Of a stretch of 64,000 bases of DNA, positions 11,632 to 22,033 are shown piece by piece. The number at the start of each line of letters is the position of its first letter. The first letter of the stretch is position 1. The position numbers and the translations under genes were made by a program. This stretch comes from Xanthostigma xanthostigma. Taxonomy: Eukaryota; Arthropoda; Insecta; Raphidioptera; Raphidiidae. The DNA lies in the NCBI GenBank assembly GCA_963575645.1, contig OY754465.1, positions 56,381,901 through 56,445,900 of the forward strand, in the 5' to 3' direction. A model generated the notes under the pieces. It was given only the letters and a program-made list of their open reading frames with translations, was not told the DNA's origin and made no database searches.

Positions 11632-12333
11632 TAGAGAATACCGGCCGTTTTCTGGTACCGAAAATCCCGGGATCGTACATGGCTAATCTCGGGATTGCCA
11701 CAAACAGATCTAATTTGCATTCCGTAATCCGTTGCGCCTTGACAATTACCTTGCCTAGATTATATTAATATTATTTATTACATAACGGCAAAAAACAATC
11801 CTTAAATACGCGGTATGATATGTAAGAATATGAAATCTCCAGATCCTGAAGTACAAGTACAAAATGAATCGGGGTTGGCAAATAGTATTAGACATGAAAT
11901 AAGCCTGTTCGAAAATGGAGGAGTTCGTGGATATCACTTAGAAACAGCATATAAGTATCTATTGTCTATTCCTCCAACCAGCGTAGGACCTGAGCGAGCG
12001 TTTTCAGCTGCTGCCTGCTGCTTATGTTAGCAATTGGATGCTTTGGTATTTCTGCGATTGTATTTTCAAAATTCTAAATAGTTTTTTGTATTGTCTTTTT
12101 GATTTCTTGCAAAAGTAAAGTTTTTTTTTGTTTTGTCTATTTTCTTTTCTTACTATATTGTGATTTGTGCTGTGCAACGATATTAAAAACATTTTTTAAG
12201 AAATTACTCAAGTTTTTTTTCATTTTAGCCCAATTAGAAACCACATAGTCTAATCCCGGGATAGTCCCGGGATTACGCATCAAAAATCCCGTTATCCCGG
12301 GATTAAAAAACATTCTCGGGATTGTATTCTCTA
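11632..12333 (+). mobile_element. hAT element, internally deleted
   Basis: Perfect 10-bp terminal inverted repeats tagagaatac and gtattctcta, flanked by a perfect 8-bp duplication accacggc (11624-11631 and 12334-12341). Subterminal tcccgggat repeats occur at both ends. The interior keeps a fragment of the C-terminal transposase. It interrupts the Penelope-like element at 11402-12403. Confidence 0.9.
11815..12030 (+). pseudogene. hAT transposase C-terminal fragment
   Basis: The plus frame ends with YLLSIPPTSVGPERAFSAAA, which is the conserved C-terminal dimerisation segment of hAT transposases (usually with the core P(A/P)TS...SER.FS.AG). The catalytic RNase H-like core is absent and the frame stops shortly after. 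It lies inside a hAT element with intact ends, so it is a deletion derivative, not a domesticated gene. Confidence 0.85.
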
Positions 12334-12741
12334 ACCACGGCATACAATCCCGGAAACCAAGAAGATTTGGATCAACACCGGCCGTGAAAGCCTACACACT
12401 TGGACTGTTTATTTTATTGATAAGACAGCTAATTCGCAAACAGTGCAAATTATCTAAATATATTATACATATTTAAATCACAATACGCGTTGTTTTTTTG
12501 AACAGTGTATTTTAATCGTCATACACCTGAAAAATACAAATACAGACCACCCATATATAAAATTACTTTCAGTGTCAAAACTCGACTTCACATAAATAAA
12601 ACATAAAAAATCAAATTATAGATTTTTTATCTGATTGGCCCTTATTAAAGTTAAAGATGCACTACTTAACCATCTTAAGCTCTAAACAGTTGAAGGTTGT
12701 AACAAAAAAAAATGTTTACTATTCTAATATTGAAATGTTGG

Positions 12742-12915
12742 AACTGCGACCTATACAGTTCGGACGTACGTACGTACGTACAAAGTAACCGACAAGTGCC
12801 GTTCACGATTTTCCATTTTAGGAGTTATTATGAACTCAAATCAATCTAAAAATGGTTCCATTTTATAGAACAGAATCTTCAATTTTCAAAAAGCTTAAAA
12901 TTTGAATCAATATCT
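12742..12915 (-). repeat. Fragment of the 6660-7481 repeat family
   Basis: It contains the cggacgtacgtacgtacgt microsatellite, a gaccgacaag-like block, and the aaaaatggttccattttat block seen in inverted orientation at 7130-7250. No ends are retained. Confidence 0.55.
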
Positions 12916-13023
12916 CAAAACATTGAACTCAAACAAGAAGAATGGCGCACAAGAAAATAAAAACAAAGATAGAAGAGATCACAAAAAAAATGCATATTAA
13001 TTATGAAATGATGAAATAATTAT

Positions 13024-14200
13024 TTAAGTCGCACTCGCAGAGATAAATATCATATTTTTATGTGTTGAAATATTTCTAATTCTTATTTGAATGTGTATTA
13101 ATTTCAACATCTGGCAGGTAAAAATATTAATAAGTACGGTCAAAAATTTCGTACACAATGACTCATTAAAGTCTACCATTGTGCACACCAAATGTGATCT
13201 CTTAGACTGATTATAAAACAAGTTATTACACCACACGATATCTATTGTTAACAGTGGCGGTTCCTCTACGAGTGCTGCAGAGCTGCAGAACAACCAAAAT
13301 CTAAGTACTTCATAATTTTAGAATTAATTAAATGTCAATATTCAATCAATATTTAATGTTAAAAAATAATGTAGTAGTTACACAATCAACGCTAAAGTAT
13401 AACAGCTACTGACAGACAACAAAACTCGTACGTGTTCTGTGTGGCAGACTTTCTTCGTTCAGGCGCTGCTCTGCACTCCGAGCCAGGGCCCTTGGAAGGC
13501 CTCACGCCGCCCGCGTGCGGATTCATAATTGACGCCCCTTATTGGGGATAAACTCACTAGACGATATGTCAAATTGAAAAACGTTAAAAACCCTAAATAA
13601 CTAATACTGTAAGTGCAATTCACTCCGTACAGAGTGAACTTCAAAAATTCTCTCTTCACATTAAAAAAATCACTCCGCGGAGTAAACTGTTCTCTACAAA
13701 AACAGTTTACTCCGTGCGATTTTTCACGGCGTTCTTCTCCTGTCGTACTTATGAATGAGAGAAAAATTTAGTTTCACCGCTGAACTGAGAGAATTCATTA
13801 AGTCAAAATAATCATTAGTCTATCAATTAGGAAAAATGAATATTTCGAGTTCGAATTTCATTAAAAAATAAATAACTACTCGTAAGAGTTTTCACGCAGG
13901 CTTGAGTATGCAAATAAAATTGATATAATATCAGTTATATATTTTTTCTATACAGTACAAAAAACATAACACAACTAGGTCATTTGCCGCCCCTTGAATG
14001 TGCCGCCCGCGTGCATCGCACACATCGCACTCTGGGGCGCGAGGGCCCTGCTCCGAGCAGTACGTGTAACGTCATCATCAGATACCCCCGTGTACACCGG
14101 GCAACAGCTGATCCACAAGTTATAGCGTGTTATTTAGATCGGCTTTGAGCTGCATTTACCGTCAGCACATCAGTACAAATATAAGCATCATACATGATAC
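13024..14200. repeat. Composite repeat region with GC-rich patches
   Basis: Two parts are shared in inverted orientation with 30720-30970: 13330-13450 (ttaacaat/actttagcg block) and 14110-14190 (the block around tagatcggctttgagctgca). GC-rich islands at 13465-13520 and 13985-14060 stand out against AT-rich surroundings. A 14-bp inverted repeat cggagtaaactgtt/aacagtttactccg lies near 13676-13713. Open frames here have no recognisable domain. Confidence 0.4.
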
Positions 14201-14824
14201 GATACACGGCTTGTGGCAGTAGTGACTAGTGTTACAATATTGAAGTATGTTATTAATTAAAACATCTTAAACATGGATGTGAAATAAGCCTCTATATAAT
14301 ATAATATTACTTGAAGAGAATCAAATCTTTGTGAAAGATTTAAAACAAGACATTAAAAAAAATTAACATATCCACGTCATTTTTCAATATTGCTTTCTAC
14401 GACCCAATTTTCCAATTAAATAGAAAGAATGAAATGACCTGTAAACTAGCGCAGGTTAAGTACTTGAAACTCGCCGAGAAATTTCGAAAGAGATCATATT
14501 CATAATATATGTGAAAGAATTATATGAACAATCATTTTCGGCGTGTAGTGCCCATTAATATAAGGAAGTAGCGCACGCAATTTTAACAGCACAATAAACA
14601 ATTACAATACAAAATAATATTAATGACAATACTTTAGGAAACAGAAATGCAACTAATATTTGTGCGTAGGTTGAAATTACATTGTATACGCAATCACGCA
14701 TTTAAATGTACAGGCTGTATAAAAAAGTGTGCTCCATCCAAGTGTGTAGGCTTTCACGGCCGGTGTTGATCCAAATCTTATTGGTTTCCGGGCTTGTATG
14801 CCGTGGTCCATTGGTTATTCTATA

Positions 14825-14870
14825 CCTGACGTTTCGTCTACAACTGCGCTAGACATTTATCAAATGCGAT
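14825..14870 (-). ncRNA. Degenerate hammerhead-like motif (family A), inverted copy
   Basis: On the minus strand the order is ttgataa, hairpin gtcta-gcgcagtt-gtaga, cgaaacgtcagg. It is the terminal-repeat motif in the inverted left piece of copy 2. The core departs from consensus in the same ttgataa segment as copy 1. A third version, with one base changed in stem II, is at 16210-16248 (+). Confidence 0.4.
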
Positions 14871-14874
14871 GTGA

Positions 14875-15172
14875 AACCAAAGTTATAGACAGAACATCGA
14901 GTTACTACCCACGCATATACAGAGAGGCCATAGAAATACACAAACACACAAATAATTTCAACCGCAAAGATTAAAGTTTGAATCTAAGTAAAACCTGGAC
15001 ACCAGCACTGTGCACTATCAACCCACTGAATGGAACGACCAATCACAGAAGAGCATACTACGACCGAGTAGAGAACACGAGCACGCTGACCATAATAGAC
15101 GGAAGTACCACACTTGTCGACACACTTATCTGTGAGCAGCCTAGAAGGAAACTTCGCCCGCTACCACATCGC
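14875..15172 (+). pseudogene. Penelope-like protein, GIY-YIG region C-terminal fragment
   Basis: Conceptual translation gives REAIEIHKHTNNFNRKD, a stop, then LSKTWTPAL. This is the typical tail of the reverse transcriptase/GIY-YIG endonuclease of Penelope-like elements (REAIEI.KH.NNFNR.. followed by LS.TW.P.L). The reverse transcriptase and the GIY-YIG catalytic core are missing and an in-frame stop follows the NFNRKD motif, so it is non-functional. Confidence 0.75.
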
Positions 15173-15173
15173 C

Positions 15174-16209
15174 ATCCGAGCTAAACTTAAATAAAGGGGT
15201 TCCTCAGGGTTCTACTTTGGGTCCAATTCTCTTTTTAATTTATATTAACAGTTTACCTACTTATTTTGACCCGAACAGAAAAGTTATTATGTATGCCGAT
15301 GACGTCACTTTGTTAACTCAAAATCGTGATATGACCGAAATTGAAATTGATGCCAATGTTGGCGGTAATCAAGTTTTTGACTGGTGTGTTAATAATGACC
15401 TTAAATTAAATATTAGCAAGACAGCATCTATATTATTTCATACTAGGCAAAAAAAACTTGGTGTTTTACCAGCTATTGTTATCAATGATAGTTTGATTGA
15501 AAACGTTGATAATTTCAAATTTTTAGGACTAATTGTAAACTCCAACCTAGATTGGTCTTTTCACATTGATGAATGCTGTACTAAAATATCCAGTGCTCTT
15601 TTTCCTTTAAGGAGATTATCGTACCTTGTAGATGAGCATTCACTTTTAACATATTATTTTGCATCAATTTATTCCTATATAAATTACGGAATTCTGTTGT
15701 GGGGCAAATCGTCATATGCCAACCGTATATTTTTCTTACAAAAAAAAACCTTAAGAATAATTTTCAAACTTGGGTATACTGATTCATGTCGTCCAATTTT
15801 TAATAAATACAAACTTTTAACAGTCCCAGCAGTGTATATATACAAAGCAGCTCTTTTTGTCTGGAACAATTCTGATATGTTTGTCAAAAATTCCCATGCT
15901 TACGGCACTAGACAAAATCATTTGTACAATAAAAAAGTTAACATCAGTATTTACAAAAGTGGGCCATTATATAATTGTATCACAGTATTCAATAAATTAC
16001 CGGATGATATCAAAAACAGTGATAGTACGGCACTTTTTAAAAGAAGGCTAAGGGCTTTTTATATGATAAATGTTTTTACTCTGTCAATGACTTTTATTTT
16101 TAACTTTTATTTTGTTGTTTTATCTTCGTATCTGTGTGTAATATATCGACTTATCCTATGCATTTATAATGTACAAAAGAGGACAAATAAATTATTATTA
16201 TTATTATTA
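15174..16209 (+). pseudogene. Non-LTR retrotransposon reverse transcriptase, 5'-truncated
   Basis: The frame is open from the left junction and reads KGVPQGSTLGPILFLIYIN (reverse transcriptase block with GVPQGS) and then VIMYADDVTLL (catalytic YADD). Next come LKLNISKT and FKFLGL, and the C-terminal connector with YGILLWG, LQKKTLRI and LPDDIKNSDSTALFKRRLR. This is typical of Jockey/CR1-type non-LTR elements. The endonuclease and the first half of the transcriptase are missing, as expected for 5' truncation during target-primed insertion. The 3' end is a (TTA)n run that abuts host sequence at about 16209. The annotated stop at 16251 lies beyond the junction. No target duplication is evident. 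The clade is uncertain. Confidence 0.85.
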
Positions 16210-17004
16210 TTTGATAATGTCTACCGCAGTTATAGACGAAACGTCAAATAGAAATGCTAATGAACCACGGCATACAAGCCCGGAAACCAATAAGATTTGG
16301 AAAAGTGTGCTCCGTATATCAATTTAGTTCAAAGATCTTGAAGGGAATTCCCGACATGCTTTATATTTTCTACGTACTGCTCATCCTTCTTTTATTGCGA
16401 AGCATAATAATAATACATAATATGTAATTGACATATCTACCTAATAAAACTCAAACACTGACTGACTGACTGACAGCCTAAGCTGGGGGGTTTAGAACAG
16501 TGATTCCTAAAGCGGACGCTCCCGTTCCCTGGTGGGTGCTGCAGCGATCCAGGGGAGCGGTAATGGCCACAGGTGCGGTAGGCCAAATACTGGTTGAGAA
16601 GCATGAAATTTTACATAGGAGTTCCTTATGTACGTAGTTGGACAGTAAGAAAGAATTTTTGAAAATTCATCCCCTAAGACGGTTAAATATTTAATCTATA
16701 AATAAAGAAAATGTCAAATGTCGGCTAATTTTAAATGATTTGCAGACATCCAATAAAATACTGTTGAGTCGAAGGTTTTACTACACTGCAGTATGAAACA
16801 TTGTTTCATCTCAGTCGCGTACAAAATTAAAAAATTAAAATCTGTTTCGAAGTTTCTAAGCTAAATATAGGCAAATTAACCTTTCTACACGCTTTATATT
16901 AACTTCACTTATAAGTTTGTATGTATGTATGTTTGTTTGTTTGTAACCTTCGTTTGGACTACAGCAAGTGGTTTATTACTGTAGTATGATATGCCAGCAC
17001 TGTA

Positions 17005-17095
17005 ACTACAGTGGTTAGCCGTGCGGTCTAAGGCACGGATCTTCGCTGACGTCAACTCTCGGAATCACGGGTCGTGGGTTCTAATCCCGTCCACG
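17005..17095 (+). repeat. tRNA-derived SINE head
   Basis: A-box-like ttagccgtgcggtctaaggc and B-box ggttctaatcc are spaced as in a tRNA with a long variable arm (Leu/Ser-like). The acceptor ends do not form a full 7-bp stem, so it is a SINE promoter or tRNA pseudogene and not a working tRNA. Confidence 0.6.
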
Positions 17096-17099
17096 TCGA

Positions 17100-17470
17100 A
17101 AAAAAAAATTGTTTTTTTTTCGGCAAATTTTTGACAATAAATCGAACTTAAAAAGTGGAAAATAAATATAGTTCCAAAAAAAATTAAAAAACACGCTTTA
17201 TATCGAACTAAAAAGTAAAAAATATTTTTTTTAAAATAAACTTTTAAACAATAATGAATGAAAAATACAAGTATTATTGTGAAAAAAGCGTGGGGCGCTT
17301 TGTTCCACATTTTCGTACATCGAGCGCCCCACGCTTTTTTCACAATAATACTTGTATTTTTTATTCATTATTGTTTTAAGCTTATTTTAAAAAAATAATT
17401 TTTACTTTTTTAGTTGAATATAAAGCATGTTTTTTAGTTTTTTTTTAAACTATATTTTTTTCGTTGACTT
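17100..17470. repeat. Near-perfect inverted repeat, arms about 150 bp
   Basis: Arms at about 17130-17302 and 17322-17470 are complementary, with the centre gcgtggggcgct...gagcgccccacgc. It follows directly after a tRNA-like SINE head. The 92-residue minus-strand frame is a product of the repeat. Confidence 0.75.
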
Positions 17471-17642
17471 ACGTTGCAAAATTGGCTTCCACGAAAAGCT
17501 CTTTTATTTTAACGCCATAATATCTAGCCTATGTCAGTCTTCAAGGCCCATTCTAAATATCGGTGAAAATTTTTTTGAAATCGGATGAGTAGTTTCGGAG
17601 ATTACCTTCTACATCTAAACTTTACCTCTTTATGAGATTAAT

Positions 17643-17795
17643 ATAGACACAGCTACCCTACTGTGGGTTCCAGGGCAGAATAGCGTCGAAGGCAACGAAG
17701 ACTCTCTCGCTAAAGAAGGAGAGGTCAAAACCTTTTATAGACCCTGACCCTTTCTGTGGTTATTTCAAAAGCCGTGTCAAAATGGTAAATGGCAT
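17643..17795 (+). pseudogene. Non-LTR retrotransposon RNase H fragment
   Basis: A plus-strand frame gives TATLLWVPGQNSVEGNEDSL followed by AKEGE. This is the end of the RNase H domain of Jockey/I-type elements, which usually reads WVPGHSGVEGNE.AD.LAKEG. The His of the motif is replaced by Gln and a stop follows. Nothing else of the element was found nearby. Confidence 0.75.
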
Positions 17796-18984
17796 AATTT
17801 ACTTGAAATTATATAATTAATATTCATAATACTGCATAATAATATTGCATAACAAATTGACGAAAAATACACCGTGCCTATATCCTCATTGACCAGAACA
17901 AACTGTGTCCAATAATAATTAGGTTTAATTTCCTTTTTAAATCATTTAATCGTTTGTTTTTAAGTATATCATATTTATACAGGTGATTCATAAATTAAAA
18001 CTCGACAGTATGTGGGTCTTAACTCTTGAGACATGTACATTATGAATGAATTTGGGATTTCAGCGCACATTTTTCTATAAGACATGTCAATATTAAGCCT
18101 ATTCACAGATATTTATATTTTTTTCCAAATGTCGTAAATCTTTTCATGTTTTCATGCGTTTTGCAAATCTGCAACTTTTTAGGGCACTAAGCGGCTTTTG
18201 GCGTTGGCCCGTTTTAATATTAACCGAACTTATAGAAAAAGTCAAGCTGAATCGATTCCGACAATCCGCAACACTGTATCACTTTTAGTTTTGGAGATAT
18301 ATCAGCGTTACTAAAACAGATTTTTGGAGAAAATACCGTAATTTTGTACAAAATATTAAATTAAAACTAGCCTATAGCGTAAGTTGCACCAAGCAAGACA
18401 CATTTACAAAATTTCATTAAAATCTGTTCAATGGTTTCGGAGATTAGCGCGGCCAAAATTGTGACACGGAAATTTTATACATATAGATATAGATAATGAC
18501 TCTTTATTCAACTGTCCAAGGCTTTGTCATCCCTTGCGTGTGTCAAGCATCATGGAGGTAGGTAGATAATAGATACCTATAGTAAAATATTGAAATAATT
18601 CAAATAGCTATTTTATATACAGACTATTATTAATATAGATCATCCTTGGTGATGAAAAATTATTAATAATATAATCCGTTATAGTGTGAGAAGAATTTCA
18701 AAAATGAAATGAAATCATAAAATTATGTGGAACGCTAAAATTGTGAAAAATGATAAACTTTTGAAATCAAAATAAATTCTAGAGGAATGTATCTAAATGA
18801 CAATAAATAATAGCAAGAATTAAGGTCGCTATCTCATAAAAGTGAATTCTGATTTTGTGAAATATTTTCCTTATTTTTCGTATCAAGACAAGTTCCTAGA
18901 AAATTTACGCGATATCATAAAATATGTAATTTTATTTCTAGATAGCAGCATCAACAAATAAACAAGGAAATGATAACGATGTGT

Positions 18985-19345
18985 CAATAATATTATCAAA
19001 TTTTTGCAAAAACATAAAGATTTTGTGGATTCGATACACGTGAGCAAGCCACATACAGTTGACCGTGCGAAAAACATGTTTTTTTAATGAATACCAATGT
19101 TTGCCCCTGGGTTTTGTTTACAATTATTTCGAAAGCAGATTTTAATGGAAATTGTAATCTTTTAAATTGGAAAGGCAAATCCATTGGTATAATTGGTATT
19201 TGTGTTTCCTTTAGATTTACCGTAACAATATTTCGATCCTGATGAGAAAAAAACGTGTACCATTACACAATTCTTATCTATCTATCAATTTAAGGGCATC
19301 AAGATTTCGCATTAAAGTACCGGAACACCCACTTTTAACCTTAAT
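18985..19345 (-). pseudogene. Helitron Rep/helicase C-terminal fragment
   Basis: The minus strand reads RNLD, then LCNGTR, then DLPFQFKRLQFPLKSAFEII, NKTQGQTL and FSHGQLYVACSRVSNPQNL. These are the last motifs of the Pif1-like helicase of Helitrons (LCNGTR...QFP.K.AFA.TINK.QGQ.L...FSHGQLYVA.SR). At least one in-frame stop interrupts it before LCNGTR, and the nuclease and helicase motifs I-IV are missing. It could be a source of the short Helitrons in the window, but no linked ends were found. Confidence 0.85.
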
Positions 19346-19568
19346 TTGTGAGAAGGCATTTAAAAAAATAAAGTAGTTTACGTCCTTCTCCAGGCTTCAA
19401 ACTAACTCCATAATAAATTTCATTACAATCGGCCCAGCGGCTTGCGTAACACATCGTAGCAGACAGACAGAGCTACTTTAGCAATTATAATATTAGTTAT
19501 GGATACAGTAAAATGATTATTTGTTGCCAGTCAAATCCGAACTGGGCTTACAGCACACTTGTGTTTAA

Positions 19569-19826
19569 AAAAATTGGTTGTCTGTAAAGTTGGTTTACGG
19601 ACGATAGTTTTACGTGATAACGTCATAAAGAAACATTGATGAACTCTCTGACGTCACGCGAGAAGAGAGAGAAATGCGTACAAGCCGACGCTTGGGCCGA
19701 TCGTGCCTCTCTATCGCTTATACCGCTCTCTCGCTTGCACGCTCAGGCTCAGGCGGAACGTGACACTTTTTCGTGCGTGCAGCCGGTGTTTCATCAATTT
19801 ATAAGACGTTATCACGTCAAAAATTA
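19569..19826. mobile_element. MITE family G copy
   Basis: It runs from attggttgtctgtaaag through gacgatagttttacgtgata to gacgttatcacgtc, the inverted orientation of 8036-8283, with a different middle (ctctctgacgtcacgcgag). The middle matches the copy at 38905 as well. Confidence 0.65.
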
Positions 19827-20054
19827 CTAAAAATCAACAGTTAATTTTTTATAAATAATAATAAAACGGTGCGATTCCCTTAACAAAGTATTTAGTGGCG
19901 CCTTGTCCACCCACCATTTTGCAAATGCCACCTTCGTCGTGTGAATCCGCGAACCATCCCATTAATTATATCTTATTGTTTACAATTTAACACTTTTCAG
20001 AAAAGATTTAGTGTCAACACCGTCCCAACGAAGCGGTAGCGAATTAGAAACGTA

Positions 20055-20300
20055 TAATATCTATAGTGGTCGAAATTCGACAGTAATTCATTAAATTTTT
20101 AAGTTTGAACGCTATTGAGGTTCATTTGTCATTGTACGGATTTCTCCTGAATCGATTTTACCTGTGTTAATTCGTATGCATCGTGATGAAATATATATTG
20201 TGCACTTCCCCTCATTAAAACGGAGACTACGATCACAATATGTGCGAATTAACACACTGAAATCGGCGCCATACTCTTTTTGTTTCCCATATTTATATAT
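20055..20300 (+). repeat. Dispersed repeat, second copy at 48105-48350
   Basis: The two stretches align over about 240 bp, sharing aagtttgaacg.tattga, ttaattcgta..catcgtgatg and aatatgtgcgaatta. Each contains an imperfect internal inverted repeat. No ends or coding potential. Confidence 0.6.
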
Positions 20301-20306
20301 CTAATA

Positions 20307-20657
20307 TCTATACTAATATATATAAAGCTGGAGAGTTTGTTTGTTTGTTTTTTTGGTTGAGCGCGCCAATTTCAGGAACTAGTGTTTCGAATTGAATTTT
20401 TTTTTGTTGAATAGCCCATTTATCAAGGAAGGCTATAGGCTAAGTGACCAATAGCAGCGGAGTGCCATTTGCCAATGAAAAATGTTGCAAAATATAATTT
20501 GTCCGTCCGACAAAAACTTTTGAACGGTAACTCCGTCATCATGAAATTTGAACACAACATTCATCTCGGTAAACTAAGATGAATGTGTGTACTCATGCCC
20601 CCCCCCCCCCCCCCCATTCGTTTTTTGCACCCGGGTGAAACCGGGCGAGACCGCTAG
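20307..20657 (+). mobile_element. Non-autonomous Helitron
   Basis: The 5' end is tctatactaata and the 3' end is a short hairpin (cccgggtgaaaccggg) shortly before ctag. It sits between A (20306) and T (20658), as Helitrons do. A run of about twenty C lies near the 3' end. Sister copies: 53934-54287 (-), 55009-55135 (5' part) and 56081-56692. Confidence 0.85.
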
Positions 20658-22033
20658 TGTTTAGATAAATGTGTAACTAAAACCATGAAGTGTTAAATAG
20701 GTCACGACACTACATAAATTCCACGTAAAAAAGTAATAAATTTGATAATAATTTATTGACGTTTAAATAAACACTAAATTAAAATCAAGTGATCTAAACA
20801 TTATAGTTTACATTTTTAAAAAATTGAACAACCGATTAAATTCGGAGGATGCAGATTCTTGAAATTTGAAGCCACGTCATCTGCACGCCTTGCACAAAAT
20901 GTAGGATAAGATGAAGAGAACACAACATATAAATAGAGACAAATCTAATACACAAAACACAACACAAGGAGCCGAAACAGAACAGACAACACGCCAGGAA
21001 GAACTTGGGAACAATAAAAAGGGCAGGAGTACAACACATAACAGACGTAACTGGGTAATCAAGTTCGACAAATATTTGTAAAAGGGAATAATAATTTTAA
21101 TTTGGGTTTTACGTTAAAAAAATTGTTTGTGTTGTAATGCTATAAGGGTAAGTCTAATTCGGAATTTAAGTTAACATAATTGATGACATCAATATTATTG
21201 GCGAAAAAGTGTTTTTGTATATTGAGGGCACGAAATTTTCTACAAAAATTTGACCACATACAGGGAGAAAGAAATCAGAAAATGGTTTCAAACGATTTCT
21301 AAAGTATGAAAACGTGAAAATCTGTTTAAATCTCGGGTTCAGTAGTTCTTCACCATAATAGATTATAGATTATAAACGCTCAACAGCTGATATGATCATC
21401 GTTAGAGATGGAAAATAGATTTTACGGTGCAGAATATAAATTCGGAACAAGAACTTTTCGAATTTGTAGGAAATGTGCTGCTCGCTGCACATGATGATAC
21501 GGAAGGACCATTGCGGCACAAGTTGTCGCCTACCTTTGGGGGACATTAATGAATGTTTTGCGGGGGTGCCGACCATCAACAACATATGCATACCAACATA
21601 ACGAACCGTACACTATTAGATTTATAAAGACGACTTCTTAACACTCCATTCTCTCAGTAGCAGTGTCAATTAGCACTCCTGTAGGTCATGTTGTTTGCCA
21701 AATAGTTTCCTTAATTATTAAAAAAATATCGTGGAATAAAAAAATTTTATCATTTGACGTTATAAAAATTGTTTGAAAATAAAAAAATACGGCATTGATA
21801 TATTTATAAAAGTGTGTGTAAAATTTCAGTTTGTTTTTTCAATTTTTTATTGTTGATTATATGGCACTGTAAGCATATACAATATTAATAAAAGTTCGGG
21901 AAGATTTTAAAAAATCTGATAATAAAGAGCGATAAATAAATTTTATAATTAATATACTTATTTCTTAAAAATAATTGAGCATTCCTTTCTATTTTGTTAT
22001 CAGTGAAAGAATAACACGACGGAATAAATTAAA

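Larger units (their letters stand above)
11402..12403 (+). mobile_element. Penelope-like element remnant (family A), copy 1
   Basis: An inverted left segment (11402-11481, starting ccaaatcttcttggtttccg) is joined to a forward 3' segment ending near cctacacacttgg. A perfect 12-bp duplication actgtttatttt (11390-11401 and 12404-12415) flanks the whole. The forward segment shares its sequence with the copy at 14736, where the end of a GIY-YIG type protein is readable. A 702-bp hAT element (11632-12333) is nested inside. Only the last part of the coding region and the terminal repeat remain. Confidence 0.75.
14736..16300 (+). mobile_element. Penelope-like element (family A), copy 2
   Basis: An inverted left terminal piece (14736-14872) is followed by forward coding sequence and the 3' terminal repeat. 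A 13-bp duplication aaaagtgtgctcc (14723-14735 and 16301-16313) bounds it. The forward part is interrupted at 15173/16210 by a non-LTR retrotransposon fragment: the sequence ccacatcgcc|tttgataatg, continuous in copy 1, is split there. This is an independent insertion of the same family as 11402-12403. Confidence 0.8.
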
